From UBA4421 sp002704225 (GTDB lineage Bacteria; Pseudomonadota; Gammaproteobacteria; Pseudomonadales; Azotimanducaceae), in the NCBI GenBank assembly GCA_902556425.1, contig CACDWG010000001.1, forward strand, positions 62,001 through 126,000: a stretch of DNA of 64,000 nucleotides. Direction: 5' to 3'. The position numbers and the translations under genes are program-made. A model generated the notes under the pieces. The model saw nothing but the letters and a program-made list of their open reading frames with translations, was not told the origin of the DNA and did no database searches. Shown piece after piece: positions 34,147 through 42,431 of this stretch (the first letter of the stretch is position 1; each line of letters starts with the position of its first letter).

Positions 34147-35280
34147 TTGGAATTGATTGATCAACTATGGGCTGGGTCGGGTCTCGCACAGATCAGCTCC
34201 GGCCAAGCCACGATGATCTTGGTCAGCCTGATTCTGTTGTATTTGGCGATTGCCAAAAAATTCGAGCCACTGTTGTTGGTGACCATTGGCTTTGGTGGAT
34301 TACTCAGCAACATTCCCGGGGTCGAGATCGCGACTGGCGACGGATTACTGCATCTGATCTACGTGGTTGGAATCGAGACCGGCGCATTCCCCTTACTGAT
34401 TTTTATGGGTGTGGGTGCCATGACCGATTTCGGTCCGGTGCTGGCGAACCCCAAAACGTTCCTGCTTGGTGCGGCGGCTCAATTCGGTATTTTCGCCACG
34501 CTGCTCGGGGCATTGGGAATGACGAGTATGGGCTGGATGGACTTCAGCCTGAGTCAGGCGGCGGCCATCGGTATCATTGGTGGCGCGGATGGGCCGACCG
34601 CAATTTTCGTGGCGGGAAAACTCGCGCCAGAGCTGCTTGGCGCCATCGCCATTGCCGCGTACTCCTATATGGCGTTAGTGCCGATTATCCAACCACCCAT
34701 TATGCGAGCGTTAACCAATGAACGAGAGCGCAGCATCGTCATGGTCCAATTGCGTGACGTGAGTCAGCTCGAACGCATCATTTTTCCACTGCTGTTGCTG
34801 ATATTGGTGGCCTTTTTGTTGCCCTCAGCTGCACCGTTGCTGGGCATGTTTTGTTTTGGAAATCTCATGCGAGAGTGCGGCGTGGTGGAACGGCTTGCGG
34901 ACACAACGCGTAACTCGCTGATTAATATCGTCACGATCATGTTGGGCTTGGGCGTGGGTTCCAAGTTGCAGGCTGAGAATTTTCTGACAACCGAAACGCT
35001 CGGTATCTTGGTGCTCGGTATGCTCGCGTTCGCCATTGGTACTGCCAGCGGTGTGCTGATGGCGAAACTGATGAATCGCTTGTCCTCAACGCCCATTAAT
35101 CCGCTGATTGGCGCGGCAGGCGTCAGCGCTGTGCCCATGGCTGCGCGAGTGGTTAACAAAGTTGGGTTGGAGTCCAATCCACAGAATTACTTGTTGATGC
35201 ATGCAATGGGGCCGAACGTGGCTGGGGTTATTGGCTCAGCCGTAGCCGCCGGTTTGATGATCATGCTTGTGGGCGGCTGA
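34147..35280 (+). CDS. oadB: Oxaloacetate decarboxylase beta subunit (Na+ pump)
   Basis: 377 residues, about nine or more membrane spans. Family segments include FLGVGAMTDFGPVLANP-like MGVGAMTDFGPVLANPK, AAAIGIIGGADGPTAIFV (the conserved GGADGPT loop with the Na+-site Asp) and GAAGVSAVPMAARVVNK. It decarboxylates carboxybiotin and pumps Na+ outward. The start is TTG at 34147, preceded by TGGAGAG about 6 nt upstream. It closes the oadGAB operon, 66 bp after oadA. Confidence 0.94.
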   Translation: MELIDQLWAGSGLAQISSGQATMILVSLILLYLAIAKKFEPLLLVTIGFGGLLSNIPGVEIATGDGLLHLIYVVGIETGAFPLLIFMGVGAMTDFGPVLANPKTFLLGAAAQFGIFATLLGALGMTSMGWMDFSLSQAAAIGIIGGADGPTAIFVAGKLAPELLGAIAIAAYSYMALVPIIQPPIMRALTNERERSIVMVQLRDVSQLERIIFPLLLLILVAFLLPSAAPLLGMFCFGNLMRECGVVERLADTTRNSLINIVTIMLGLGVGSKLQAENFLTTETLGILVLGMLAFAIGTASGVLMAKLMNRLSSTPINPLIGAAGVSAVPMAARVVNKVGLESNPQNYLLMHAMGPNVAGVIGSAVAAGLMIMLVGG

Positions 35281-35336
35281 TTAGCGCTTTGATCCGACCG
35301 CTGGTACTATCTGGCTTCCGTTTTTGGCGCCAATTT

Positions 35337-38306
35337 ATGAAATTCTCGGGTCTCATCCTCTCTTTGCTCAGTGCCTTTGCGCCAGTGGTCGCTATGGCTG
35401 AGTATTGGGTGTCGATCGCCAGTTTTAAAAACCGCGACAGCGCTGAATCGGCCTTGGTCAACGCTCAAAAGCAAATTGAAGAGTCGTTGAAAGTGCTGGG
35501 TGCCCCCACCGATAAAGGCTATTTCTTTAGGGTCGTCGCTGGGCCTTATGAGACGCAAAACCAGGCCAAGGGCGCTCAGTCTTTACTGGGTATGGCAGGT
35601 CTCAACCAAGGTTGGATTTGGCAGGCCCAGGGCGCAAGGGAAACGGCCCGAGCGGCTCAAGGTGTAAACGACATACCCGAATTCGAGTCCCTTAAGTTTG
35701 ATGCTGATTGGGGCACGGATCTCAATTACCAGCAAGATCTCGATTTTGGCCCCGAGGATTCTCAGCTGCCGGAGGCGGTAGAACCTGCTCAAAAATCGCT
35801 GCCGGAGATTCCCGATACTGTGCCAAAGGGTTATCAATTGAACAAGCTTCAGCGAGAAGCAAGGGCGCCTCCGTTGGAACCGATCAACTTCGTTTTTTCT
35901 TTAAGTCAGACGCGCCCCTCCATACCCCCTTCTTCAGCCACTCTCTCAACCGACACGACTCCCAACGACACGATTCAAACCGGGTCAAACTCACTCAACG
36001 TCGTTTCCTTTTCGAGAGATGCGCCCGTCACCCTTACCCGCAGGGATCAAGCGCTGGATGATATTGAGATCGATGGCCGCCTAGACGAAGGCATTTGGCA
36101 TGAGCTTGCGGGTGCTAATCGTTTTTTGGTGTCAGACCCCGAAACGTTGGCTAAGCCCGCGTATGAGACGATGGTTAAAGCGTTTTATACCGACCGTGGG
36201 TTGTATGTTGCGGTGGATATGGAACAGCCTCCCGCTACGCTGGTGCGGCGCTTGTCTGGCCGAGATGGGCGGCGAGTAAATCGTGACGCGGTGGGCGTGA
36301 CTGTGGATACATCGGGTGAGGGCCGCTATGGCTATTGGATGAATGTTGCCTTGGGCGGTAGTCAGTCCGATGGCACGGTATTGCCGGAACGTCAATTTAG
36401 TAGCGATTGGGATGGTGCCTGGTATTCGGGTACTGCGATCACCGACAAGGGCTGGAGTGCGGAAATTTTTCTGCCGTGGTCCCAAGTTGCCATGCCCCAG
36501 AGTGGTCGTCAGCGCACGATCAACGTGGCTTTTTCACGTACTGTGGCTTCGCTGGACGAAAGTTGGGGCCTGCCTGCCTTACCGCGCAGTCAACCTTTGT
36601 ATATGTCGGTGATGCAACCTTGGCAACTGGAAGGGGTTTCGCCGCAACAGCAGTGGAGCTTTTTCCCCTACGTAGCTTCTGTAATGGACTTGCTGGAAAG
36701 TAACACCAAGCAAAATGTTGGGGCGGATGTGTTTTGGCGGCCGTCCACGAATTTTCAGGCGACGGCTGCGATAAAACCCGATTTTGGCGCGGTGGAAAGC
36801 GATGATGTGGTGGTGAATCTCGGCGCGTTTGAAACGTTCTTTCCCGAAAAACGCTTGTTTTTCCAAGAAGGTATTGAGGTGTTCACCGCGACCCCTCGAG
36901 CTGAGGGCGGTGATCCGACGACCCTGCTGAATACTCGACGTATTGGCGGTATAGGCCGGGCGCCTGATTTACCAGACGATGTCGAGCTAAGTGACTTGGA
37001 GCGGCAAAAGCCTGTGGAACTGATTGGCGCGCTGAAAACTGTGGGCTCGATCGGCGGCTTTCGCTATGGGCTACTTGGTGCATCAGAGGACGAGACAGTC
37101 TACGAAGCTGAGGGTGCTCGGTACGCTCAGTCGGGCACAGATTACGGGGTGGCCCGCGTGCTTTATGAAAGCAAGAGCGAGACGGGCAATTATCAAGCGC
37201 TAGGCTTCTTGTCCGCTTTGACCAGTCACGCCGAGCAAGACACCCAAGCATACGGTGTGGACTATCACTACCTGACCGCTCAGGGTGAGTGGAAAATCGA
37301 TGGACAATTTTTGTTTTCCAGTGCGGATGATCAAGATGACGGTTTTGGTGGTTTCGCTGATATCCGAAGAAATTTTGGCCAAGGCCGTCGCTTGCATTTG
37401 GGCTACTCGCATTACGACGAACATCTCGACATCAATGATTTGGGGTTTTTGAAGCGAAACGATTTACGAGGGGCCAATGGACGGTATGAAGTGACCCGTT
37501 CGGATGCATCGCGTTACCGAAAAAGTTACATATCTTACTGGTTTCGTTGGGAACGGAACGCTGCCGGTGCGTACGTGCGCAAAGGTCTTGGTCTAGATGC
37601 CGAGGTCGATTTGCTGAATCGTCAGCAGATTCGTATTGGCGCTGCCTTCTTTCCCGGTCGGGACGAAGACTTGGACAGTCGAGATAACGGCACCTATCGG
37701 TTCGGTGACCGCAATCGATTCGAAGTCCGCTATCGGACGGATCGAGCCAAGGCGTTCAGCTATGAGGTGAAGCTTCGCCATGAAACGGAAAAATTGGGGG
37801 GCGCGAATTTGTCTCCAACCTTGGGGGTGACTTGGCGTCCTCGGGACAGTCTGAGTTTCGCTGCAACGTTGAAGTACGTGCATCGGAACGGCTGGCTGTT
37901 GTGGCGCGACAACATTGATTTCGCGACCTTTGATGCTGAGGAGTGGCGTCCGGAGGTGCGAATGGAGTATTTCGCAAGTGCGAAACACCAATTTAAGTTG
38001 TTGGCTCAATGGGTCGGCATTCGGGCGAGCCGGCAGCGGAATTACCAACTGCAGGTGGATGGCGCCGAGCTCACCCCGGTAGATGATGGCGTTGCTCGCA
38101 GCGACGATTTTGCGATTTCCAATGTCTCTCTGCAGGCGCGCTATCGCTGGGAGATTGCACCTCTGTCTGATTTGTTCGTAGTTTACACGCGCAACGGTAA
38201 TCGCGAAGTGCCGCGCGAGGCGTTTGATGACCTTCTGTCCTCAACATTTGATCACCCCTTCGCTGAACAGTTTGCGGTGAAATTGCGTTATCGGTTTGGC
38301 TCGTGA
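35337..38306 (+). CDS. Exported SPOR-CBM9-DUF5916 beta-barrel-type protein
   Basis: 989 residues. It has a signal peptide (LILSLLSAFAPVVAMAEYW), then a SPOR-like domain (about 24-105, YWVSIASFKNRDSAESALV ... FFRVVAGPYETQNQA), and a Pro/Ser/Thr-rich linker (to about 245). A CBM9-like module follows (IEIDGRLDEGIWHEL, YVAVDMEQP, GWSAEIFLPW), then a long DUF5916-type C-terminal region with FFPEKRLFFQEGIEVF and alternating beta-strands ending in FAVKLRYRFGS. That fits an outer-membrane barrel. CBM9-DUF5916 proteins are known; an N-terminal SPOR domain, which binds denuded peptidoglycan, is unusual. ATG 35337 is chosen by the signal peptide; its ribosome site is weak. Its last 4 bp overlap the next gene (GTGA). 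Confidence 0.82.
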   Translation: MKFSGLILSLLSAFAPVVAMAEYWVSIASFKNRDSAESALVNAQKQIEESLKVLGAPTDKGYFFRVVAGPYETQNQAKGAQSLLGMAGLNQGWIWQAQGARETARAAQGVNDIPEFESLKFDADWGTDLNYQQDLDFGPEDSQLPEAVEPAQKSLPEIPDTVPKGYQLNKLQREARAPPLEPINFVFSLSQTRPSIPPSSATLSTDTTPNDTIQTGSNSLNVVSFSRDAPVTLTRRDQALDDIEIDGRLDEGIWHELAGANRFLVSDPETLAKPAYETMVKAFYTDRGLYVAVDMEQPPATLVRRLSGRDGRRVNRDAVGVTVDTSGEGRYGYWMNVALGGSQSDGTVLPERQFSSDWDGAWYSGTAITDKGWSAEIFLPWSQVAMPQSGRQRTINVAFSRTVASLDESWGLPALPRSQPLYMSVMQPWQLEGVSPQQQWSFFPYVASVMDLLESNTKQNVGADVFWRPSTNFQATAAIKPDFGAVESDDVVVNLGAFETFFPEKRLFFQEGIEVFTATPRAEGGDPTTLLNTRRIGGIGRAPDLPDDVELSDLERQKPVELIGALKTVGSIGGFRYGLLGASEDETVYEAEGARYAQSGTDYGVARVLYESKSETGNYQALGFLSALTSHAEQDTQAYGVDYHYLTAQGEWKIDGQFLFSSADDQDDGFGGFADIRRNFGQGRRLHLGYSHYDEHLDINDLGFLKRNDLRGANGRYEVTRSDASRYRKSYISYWFRWERNAAGAYVRKGLGLDAEVDLLNRQQIRIGAAFFPGRDEDLDSRDNGTYRFGDRNRFEVRYRTDRAKAFSYEVKLRHETEKLGGANLSPTLGVTWRPRDSLSFAATLKYVHRNGWLLWRDNIDFATFDAEEWRPEVRMEYFASAKHQFKLLAQWVGIRASRQRNYQLQVDGAELTPVDDGVARSDDFAISNVSLQARYRWEIAPLSDLFVVYTRNGNREVPREAFDDLLSSTFDHPFAEQFAVKLRYRFGS

Positions 38307-40543
38307 AGCGTTTTAGAAATGCCACTCAGTGGGGGGTCTACGACGTTGGCGTCGAAAACGGCCGCGTTGTTGACGTAAAGGGTATCGACGAAGACCCTGA
38401 AGTATCGGATATCGGGCAGGTCTTGCTAGATGGTGTCCAGCATAGCTCGCGTATCCAGCGTCCGGCCATTCGCAAGGCCTGGCTTGAGAAATCAGATCGG
38501 GGGCGTGACCGTCGCGGGGCGGATGAATTTTACGATGTGCCCTGGGATGAAGCGCTGGAAATAGCGGCCAATGAACTCAAGCGCGTTGCGAACGAACACG
38601 GCAATACGGCGATTTTCGGGGGTTCCTACGGTTGGGCCAGTGCCGGCCGTTTTCATCATGCCCAATCTCAGTTGCACCGTTTTATCAATTTGATGGGCGG
38701 CTGTACCCGTGCGATGAATTCCTACAGTACCGCTGCTGCTCAGGTCATCCTGCCACATATCATTGCGCCCTGGCCGCAGATGGAGCTACAGCAAACGACG
38801 CTTGAAAGTGTGGTGACGCATACCGAGCTGTTCGTGGCTTTCGGTGGTCTGCCCTCTAAAAATGCACAAGTGGCTTACGGCGGCGTTACAGAACATCGTA
38901 CCGGTTTAGATCTGGCTCGTGCACGTCAGGCTGGCGCCGAATTCGTCAATATTTCTCCGATTGCCGGAGACATCGATTCTCAATTGCAGCCAACCTGGTT
39001 AGCACCCATACCGGGCACGGACGTGGCGCTCATGCTGGGTATGGCCTACGTGCTGGAAACCGAGGGCTTGGCGGCTAGCGATTTTCTGCAGAGCCACTGC
39101 GTTGGGTATCCCAAAGTAAAAGACTATGTCCTGGGAACAAGCGACGGAGTGGCCAAATCGCCTGATTGGGCTGCCTCCATCTGTGGCATAGATGCGACGG
39201 ATATCGAGGCGTTGGCACGGAAGATGGCGCGTAAGCGCACGTTTTTAACAGCAGCGTGGTCCTTGCAGCGCGGAGATCACGGTGAGCAACCTTACTGGAT
39301 GCTGTGCACGCTGGCCGCCATGCTTGGGCAGATCGGAACGCCGGGAGGCGGGTTCGGGTTCGGCTACAGCGCAGAGGCCTTTGTTGGCACGAATTACAAG
39401 CGTTTCAATTGGGCAACGCTGCCCAAGGGAAGGAATCCAACGGGGTTTTCTATTCCAGTAGCCCGTATTGCAGATATGTTGCTCAACCCCGGGGCTACCG
39501 TGGACTATGATGGTCGTGAAATTGTCTATCCGGATACCAAGCTCATCTACTGGGCTGGGGGCAATCCATTTCATCATCATCAGGACTTAAACCGATTGGT
39601 CAAGGCGTGGCGTAAGCCGGATACGGTGATCGTCAACGAACCTTGGTGGACCCCGGTCGCTCAATGGGCAGATATTGTCTTTCCAGCGACGACTTCGTTG
39701 GAGCGGACGGATATTTGCGCCTCCAGTCATGACCCTTACGCTCATTACATGCAGCAAGCGCTGCCGCCGCAACACGACGCGCGATCAGACCACGAAATAT
39801 TCGCCGGCCTGGCTGGTGTGTTGGGCTTTGCAGAGGCTTTCACGGAAAACAAAAGTGAACGCGAGTGGCTGAAAGACATGTGGGAGCGTTCGCAAACCTT
39901 GGCTGCACAGCAAGGCTTTCATCTGCCGACATTTGAGGAATTTGAATCCAACGGCATGTATCGATTGCCCGAAGAGCCTCGAGTCAGAGACTGGATGGCA
40001 AACTTTCGCGAGAATCCAGAGCGTTCACCGCTACAGACGCCATCGGGAAAGTTAGAGCTGTATTCCGCAACGATAGCCGAGTTTGGGTATGACGATTGCC
40101 CCGGACACGCGAGTTGGCTTGAGCCTCTAGAATGGCAAGAGACAGATCGCTCTCGATACCCGCTGCACCTGTTATCACCCCAGCCAAAACGGCGACTGCA
40201 CAGTCAGTACGATCAAAGCAAGTTCAGCCAAGATGGAAAAATCGCCGGTCGGGAAGTCTTGACGATGCACCCAGAGACAGCGGCAGAGCGGCAACTGGAA
40301 GCGGATGCCCTGGTACGAGTGTTTAACGAGCGTGGTGCGTGTTTGGCCGGATTATCCCTCGACGCCAATCAGCGCAAAGATACCGTGACCCTGCCCACCG
40401 GTGCGTGGTTCAAGCCGAGTTCGGAAGGCGGTTTAGAACAAAATGGGAACCCCAACGTATTGACGCGGGACAAGGGTACATCGCGTTTGGCGCAAGGACC
40501 CAGTGCGCATACCTGCTTGGTTGAGGTGGAGTCTGTCCCGTGA
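38303..40543 (+). CDS. BisC/TorZ-like molybdopterin oxidoreductase
   Basis: 746 residues. The order of motifs follows biotin sulfoxide reductase closely: PWDEALEIAANELKRV, FGGSYGWASAGRFHHA, SYSTAAAQVILPHI with the Ser (about 142) that ligates molybdenum in the DMSO-reductase family, QPYWMLCTLAAMLGQIGTPGGGFG, IYWAGGNPFHHHQDLNRLV and FPATTSLERTD. There is no N-terminal Fe-S Cys cluster and no Tat signal, so it is cytoplasmic like BisC. The substrate would be an S- or N-oxide, such as a sulfoxide of biotin or methionine. GTG 38303 overlaps the previous stop by 4 bp, implying coupling. Confidence 0.9.
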   Translation: MKRFRNATQWGVYDVGVENGRVVDVKGIDEDPEVSDIGQVLLDGVQHSSRIQRPAIRKAWLEKSDRGRDRRGADEFYDVPWDEALEIAANELKRVANEHGNTAIFGGSYGWASAGRFHHAQSQLHRFINLMGGCTRAMNSYSTAAAQVILPHIIAPWPQMELQQTTLESVVTHTELFVAFGGLPSKNAQVAYGGVTEHRTGLDLARARQAGAEFVNISPIAGDIDSQLQPTWLAPIPGTDVALMLGMAYVLETEGLAASDFLQSHCVGYPKVKDYVLGTSDGVAKSPDWAASICGIDATDIEALARKMARKRTFLTAAWSLQRGDHGEQPYWMLCTLAAMLGQIGTPGGGFGFGYSAEAFVGTNYKRFNWATLPKGRNPTGFSIPVARIADMLLNPGATVDYDGREIVYPDTKLIYWAGGNPFHHHQDLNRLVKAWRKPDTVIVNEPWWTPVAQWADIVFPATTSLERTDICASSHDPYAHYMQQALPPQHDARSDHEIFAGLAGVLGFAEAFTENKSEREWLKDMWERSQTLAAQQGFHLPTFEEFESNGMYRLPEEPRVRDWMANFRENPERSPLQTPSGKLELYSATIAEFGYDDCPGHASWLEPLEWQETDRSRYPLHLLSPQPKRRLHSQYDQSKFSQDGKIAGREVLTMHPETAAERQLEADALVRVFNERGACLAGLSLDANQRKDTVTLPTGAWFKPSSEGGLEQNGNPNVLTRDKGTSRLAQGPSAHTCLVEVESVP

Positions 40544-40561
40544 GCGAACGTTAAGTGAGCG

Positions 40562-40762
40562 TCACTCGTTCTCCTCTGGTCGTATCTGATGTCTGACTGC
40601 GAAACCAGCTCGCACGTCCACATCGAACGAATCCAAGAATTCTTCTAGCATCATCTGAGCTGAGGCCTTTGAGCCATGGCTGCCAAAGCGCTCCACAATT
40701 TCACCGGTCTCGAGGTTGAAGACTGCCCATAACGCGGCAGGGTCGCGAGTTTCCATATCCAT
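40562..40762 (-). CDS. Hypothetical small protein
   Basis: 66 residues, acidic, with AVFNLETGEIVERFGSHGS followed by an amphipathic helix (ASAQMMLEEFLDSFDV). The pattern recalls small proteins encoded in pairs with phage-type HTH proteins, but I do not recognise the family. It begins 6 bp after the stop of the HTH gene on the same strand, so the two are almost certainly one operon. It ends 18 bp from the convergent molybdoenzyme gene. Confidence 0.6.
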   Translation of the reverse strand: MDMETRDPAALWAVFNLETGEIVERFGSHGSKASAQMMLEEFLDSFDVDVRAGFAVRHQIRPEENE

Positions 40763-40768
40763 TCAAGG

Positions 40769-41101
40769 TCACTTCGAGCGTTGATCGGAAAGCGAAGCAG
40801 CGAGCTTCTGAATGAGCCGAATTTTAGCTTCTGTCGAAAGTTTTAACGACTGATGTCCAACCTCGTGTTCATTTAAAATTGTTGCCCCCTGTAGTGTGTG
40901 ATCGAGGTCTAACCAGCCAGATTGAAGCCCCATACCTTGCTCGAGCCGTCGTGCCATCACATGGCCGATTCTCTTCCCGCTCTTTACCTGGCACAAATAG
41001 TTAGCGGAAACGCCCGTGGCTGAGGACACGTCGACCAGCGAAGCGTATCCCTCCAGCGCTTTTAAGAAGTTTGCGTGTCTATTATCGAATGCTCCTGCCA
41101 T
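40769..41101 (-). CDS. Small XRE-type (phage repressor-like) DNA-binding protein
   Basis: 110 residues. The HTH is clear: YASLVDVSSATGVSANYLCQ then VKSGKRIGHVMARRLEQGMGLQSGWLD, matching the pattern 'S..YISQL..GKR.IG...AR.IE...GL..GWLD' of Cro/C1-like regulators. The C-terminal 35 residues form a probable helical tail. Paired with a 66-residue protein, it might control that gene or be a toxin-antitoxin-like unit, though nothing toxin-like is visible. It lies 265 bp from the intron-bearing tRNA gene. Confidence 0.7.
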   Translation of the reverse strand: MAGAFDNRHANFLKALEGYASLVDVSSATGVSANYLCQVKSGKRIGHVMARRLEQGMGLQSGWLDLDHTLQGATILNEHEVGHQSLKLSTEAKIRLIQKLAASLSDQRSK

Positions 41102-41365
41102 GCGCGAAACCGTAGCAAAGGTGGGCGTGTTTGACGCTTATCCACCGAAAACAGCATGAATTATTCGGCAGATAACACTTGTTTGAAGGTATGACACAAC
41201 GAAGATATTAAGCTGTCAACTCCCTGATTTTGAAGGCGCTGAGGAGGATTCGGGCGGGATGGACCGGGTATGCGCAGGTGAGCACCAAAAGTTCGCAAAA
41301 CCGTTGTTGGAAGGAGAGCCTTCCCCGGTTGCTCTCTAGCGAGTACATTTGCCGTCAATGTGGGT

Positions 41366-41685
41366 TGGTAGCCCCGACAGGAGTCGAACCTGTATCTATC
41401 GCTTCGTACCCGCTACTGCTTTTGCAGCCGCCTTTCGGCGTTTGTGGTCTGGACTTTCTCATAACCGTGGCGCGAAACGCGCGTTAGGTTGCATCCGTCA
41501 AGTCTCTACACCTTCCAAGCGCGAGGGACGCGCTTGGCTTGGCTCGGGATTGCCATGCTTAGGATTGACCAGTGTCACTGCTAAGTGCAGGTTTCCCCGA
41601 ATTTGAATGCTTCTCACCAGTGGTTTCCCGTCTGATGACCCAATTTTTTAGGAGGCGATTGTTCTATCCATTGAACTACGGAGCC
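41366..41685 (-). tRNA. tRNA-Arg(CCU), split by a group I intron in the anticodon loop
   Basis: The 5' exon is 41650-41685 (36 nt) and the 3' exon 41366-41404 (39 nt), giving a 75-nt mature tRNA with encoded CCA. The acceptor GGCTCCG pairs with CGGGGCT (one G-U at the end), the D stem is GTTC/GAAC, the anticodon stem ATCGC/GCGAT, the anticodon loop CU-CCU-AA, and the T arm ACAGG-TTCGACT-CCTGT. The intron sits between U36 and A37, exactly after the anticodon. Splicing would be needed for AGG decoding. No other AGG-reading tRNA is in this window. Confidence 0.95.
41405..41649 (-). ncRNA. Group I self-splicing intron (IC3-like) in tRNA-Arg(CCU), 245 nt
   Basis: All core elements can be read on the minus strand. 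P1 pairs exon CCU plus AA with UUGGG, with U-G wobble at the 5' splice site and an AAAA loop. P2 is TCATCAG/CTGGTGA. P3 is GCATTC (41605-41610) with GGATGC (41491-41496). P7 is GACTT (41500-41504) with AAGTC (41452-41456). P9 is CGCC-GAAA-GGCG, followed by CTGC-AAAA-GCAG. The intron ends in the required omega-G at 41405. Segments such as AAATTCGGGGAAACCT and GAAGGTGTAGAGACT closely resemble the Azoarcus tRNA-Ile intron. No endonuclease gene lies inside. P5 and P6 were not drawn in full. Confidence 0.93.
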
Positions 41686-41749
41686 TTTGGGCCATGGTAA
41701 CAAGATGTCTCCGATCACCATAGCCATCAAACAGTGGAAGCAGGCGGTT

Positions 41750-42394
41750 CTAATCCGACCACTTGTCAAAACGCAAAATCTCCTCCAAGGGCTTGCGCGA
41801 GACCGGGCCAAATTTGCCGAGTGGGTAGCCGACCGGTATGAGAGCGTAGGCCGCCATGGAATCTGGCAAGTTCAGAGTCTTGGCGACTGCCTCCCGATCG
41901 GTTAGCGCCAGTGTGGTGGGTGCGGCACCGAGCTCTAATGCGCGTGCGGCAAGCAGCAGGTTTTGTATGCCTGGCCAGATCGAGCCATTGCCTCGCGCAA
42001 TCATGTCGTTGGTCGCCGGAGCGCCGAAATCCATGCAGGCGATGATCAAGGCGGGAATCTCGTGCATATGATCTCTTTGCCATACCACCGCGTCGACCAT
42101 CCGTTTGCGCTTGTCTCCGCTCTGATGAGAGAGGCTTCCGGGGTTGTCGATCAGTGGTGCTAGGTAGGTATCGACGCCTTGCCTATTCAAGTCGGCTAGC
42201 TGTTGCTTCGTCTCTGGGTCGCGTACGACGATCCAGCGTGCGCCTTGGGTATTGGAGCCGGAGGGTGCTTGGTTGGCCGCGCTGATCAAATCCCGCAGCA
42301 AGGTCTCGGGTACTTCACGAGTGTCTAATCGACGCATGGCGCGGCAGTTATACATGGTATCGAAAAGGCCCATTTGGTTGGTTGATTCTGACAT
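41750..42394 (-). CDS. Nitroreductase-family FMN-dependent oxidoreductase
   Basis: 214 residues from the ATG at 42394. The family start LFDTMYNCRAMRRLDTREVP and RDLISAANQAPSGSNTQGARWIVVRD match the FMN-binding nitroreductase fold, and the C-terminal VGYPLGKFGPVSRKPLEEIL closes it. Members reduce nitro compounds, quinones, enones or dehalogenate substrates with NAD(P)H. The in-frame TTG at 42421 is a less likely start. It ends 64 bp from the 5' end of the tRNA-Arg(CCU) gene and on the same strand, so they could share a transcript. Confidence 0.87.
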   Translation of the reverse strand: MSESTNQMGLFDTMYNCRAMRRLDTREVPETLLRDLISAANQAPSGSNTQGARWIVVRDPETKQQLADLNRQGVDTYLAPLIDNPGSLSHQSGDKRKRMVDAVVWQRDHMHEIPALIIACMDFGAPATNDMIARGNGSIWPGIQNLLLAARALELGAAPTTLALTDREAVAKTLNLPDSMAAYALIPVGYPLGKFGPVSRKPLEEILRFDKWSD

Positions 42395-42431
42395 GAACAA
42401 TAGTCTCCCCAGTGAGTTCAAGTATTCGACC

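Noticed and set aside
41366..41685. Two separate degraded tRNA fragments
   Set aside because: The exons join to a complete tRNA with paired stems, and the insert has a full group I core, so a split gene with an intron explains all of it.
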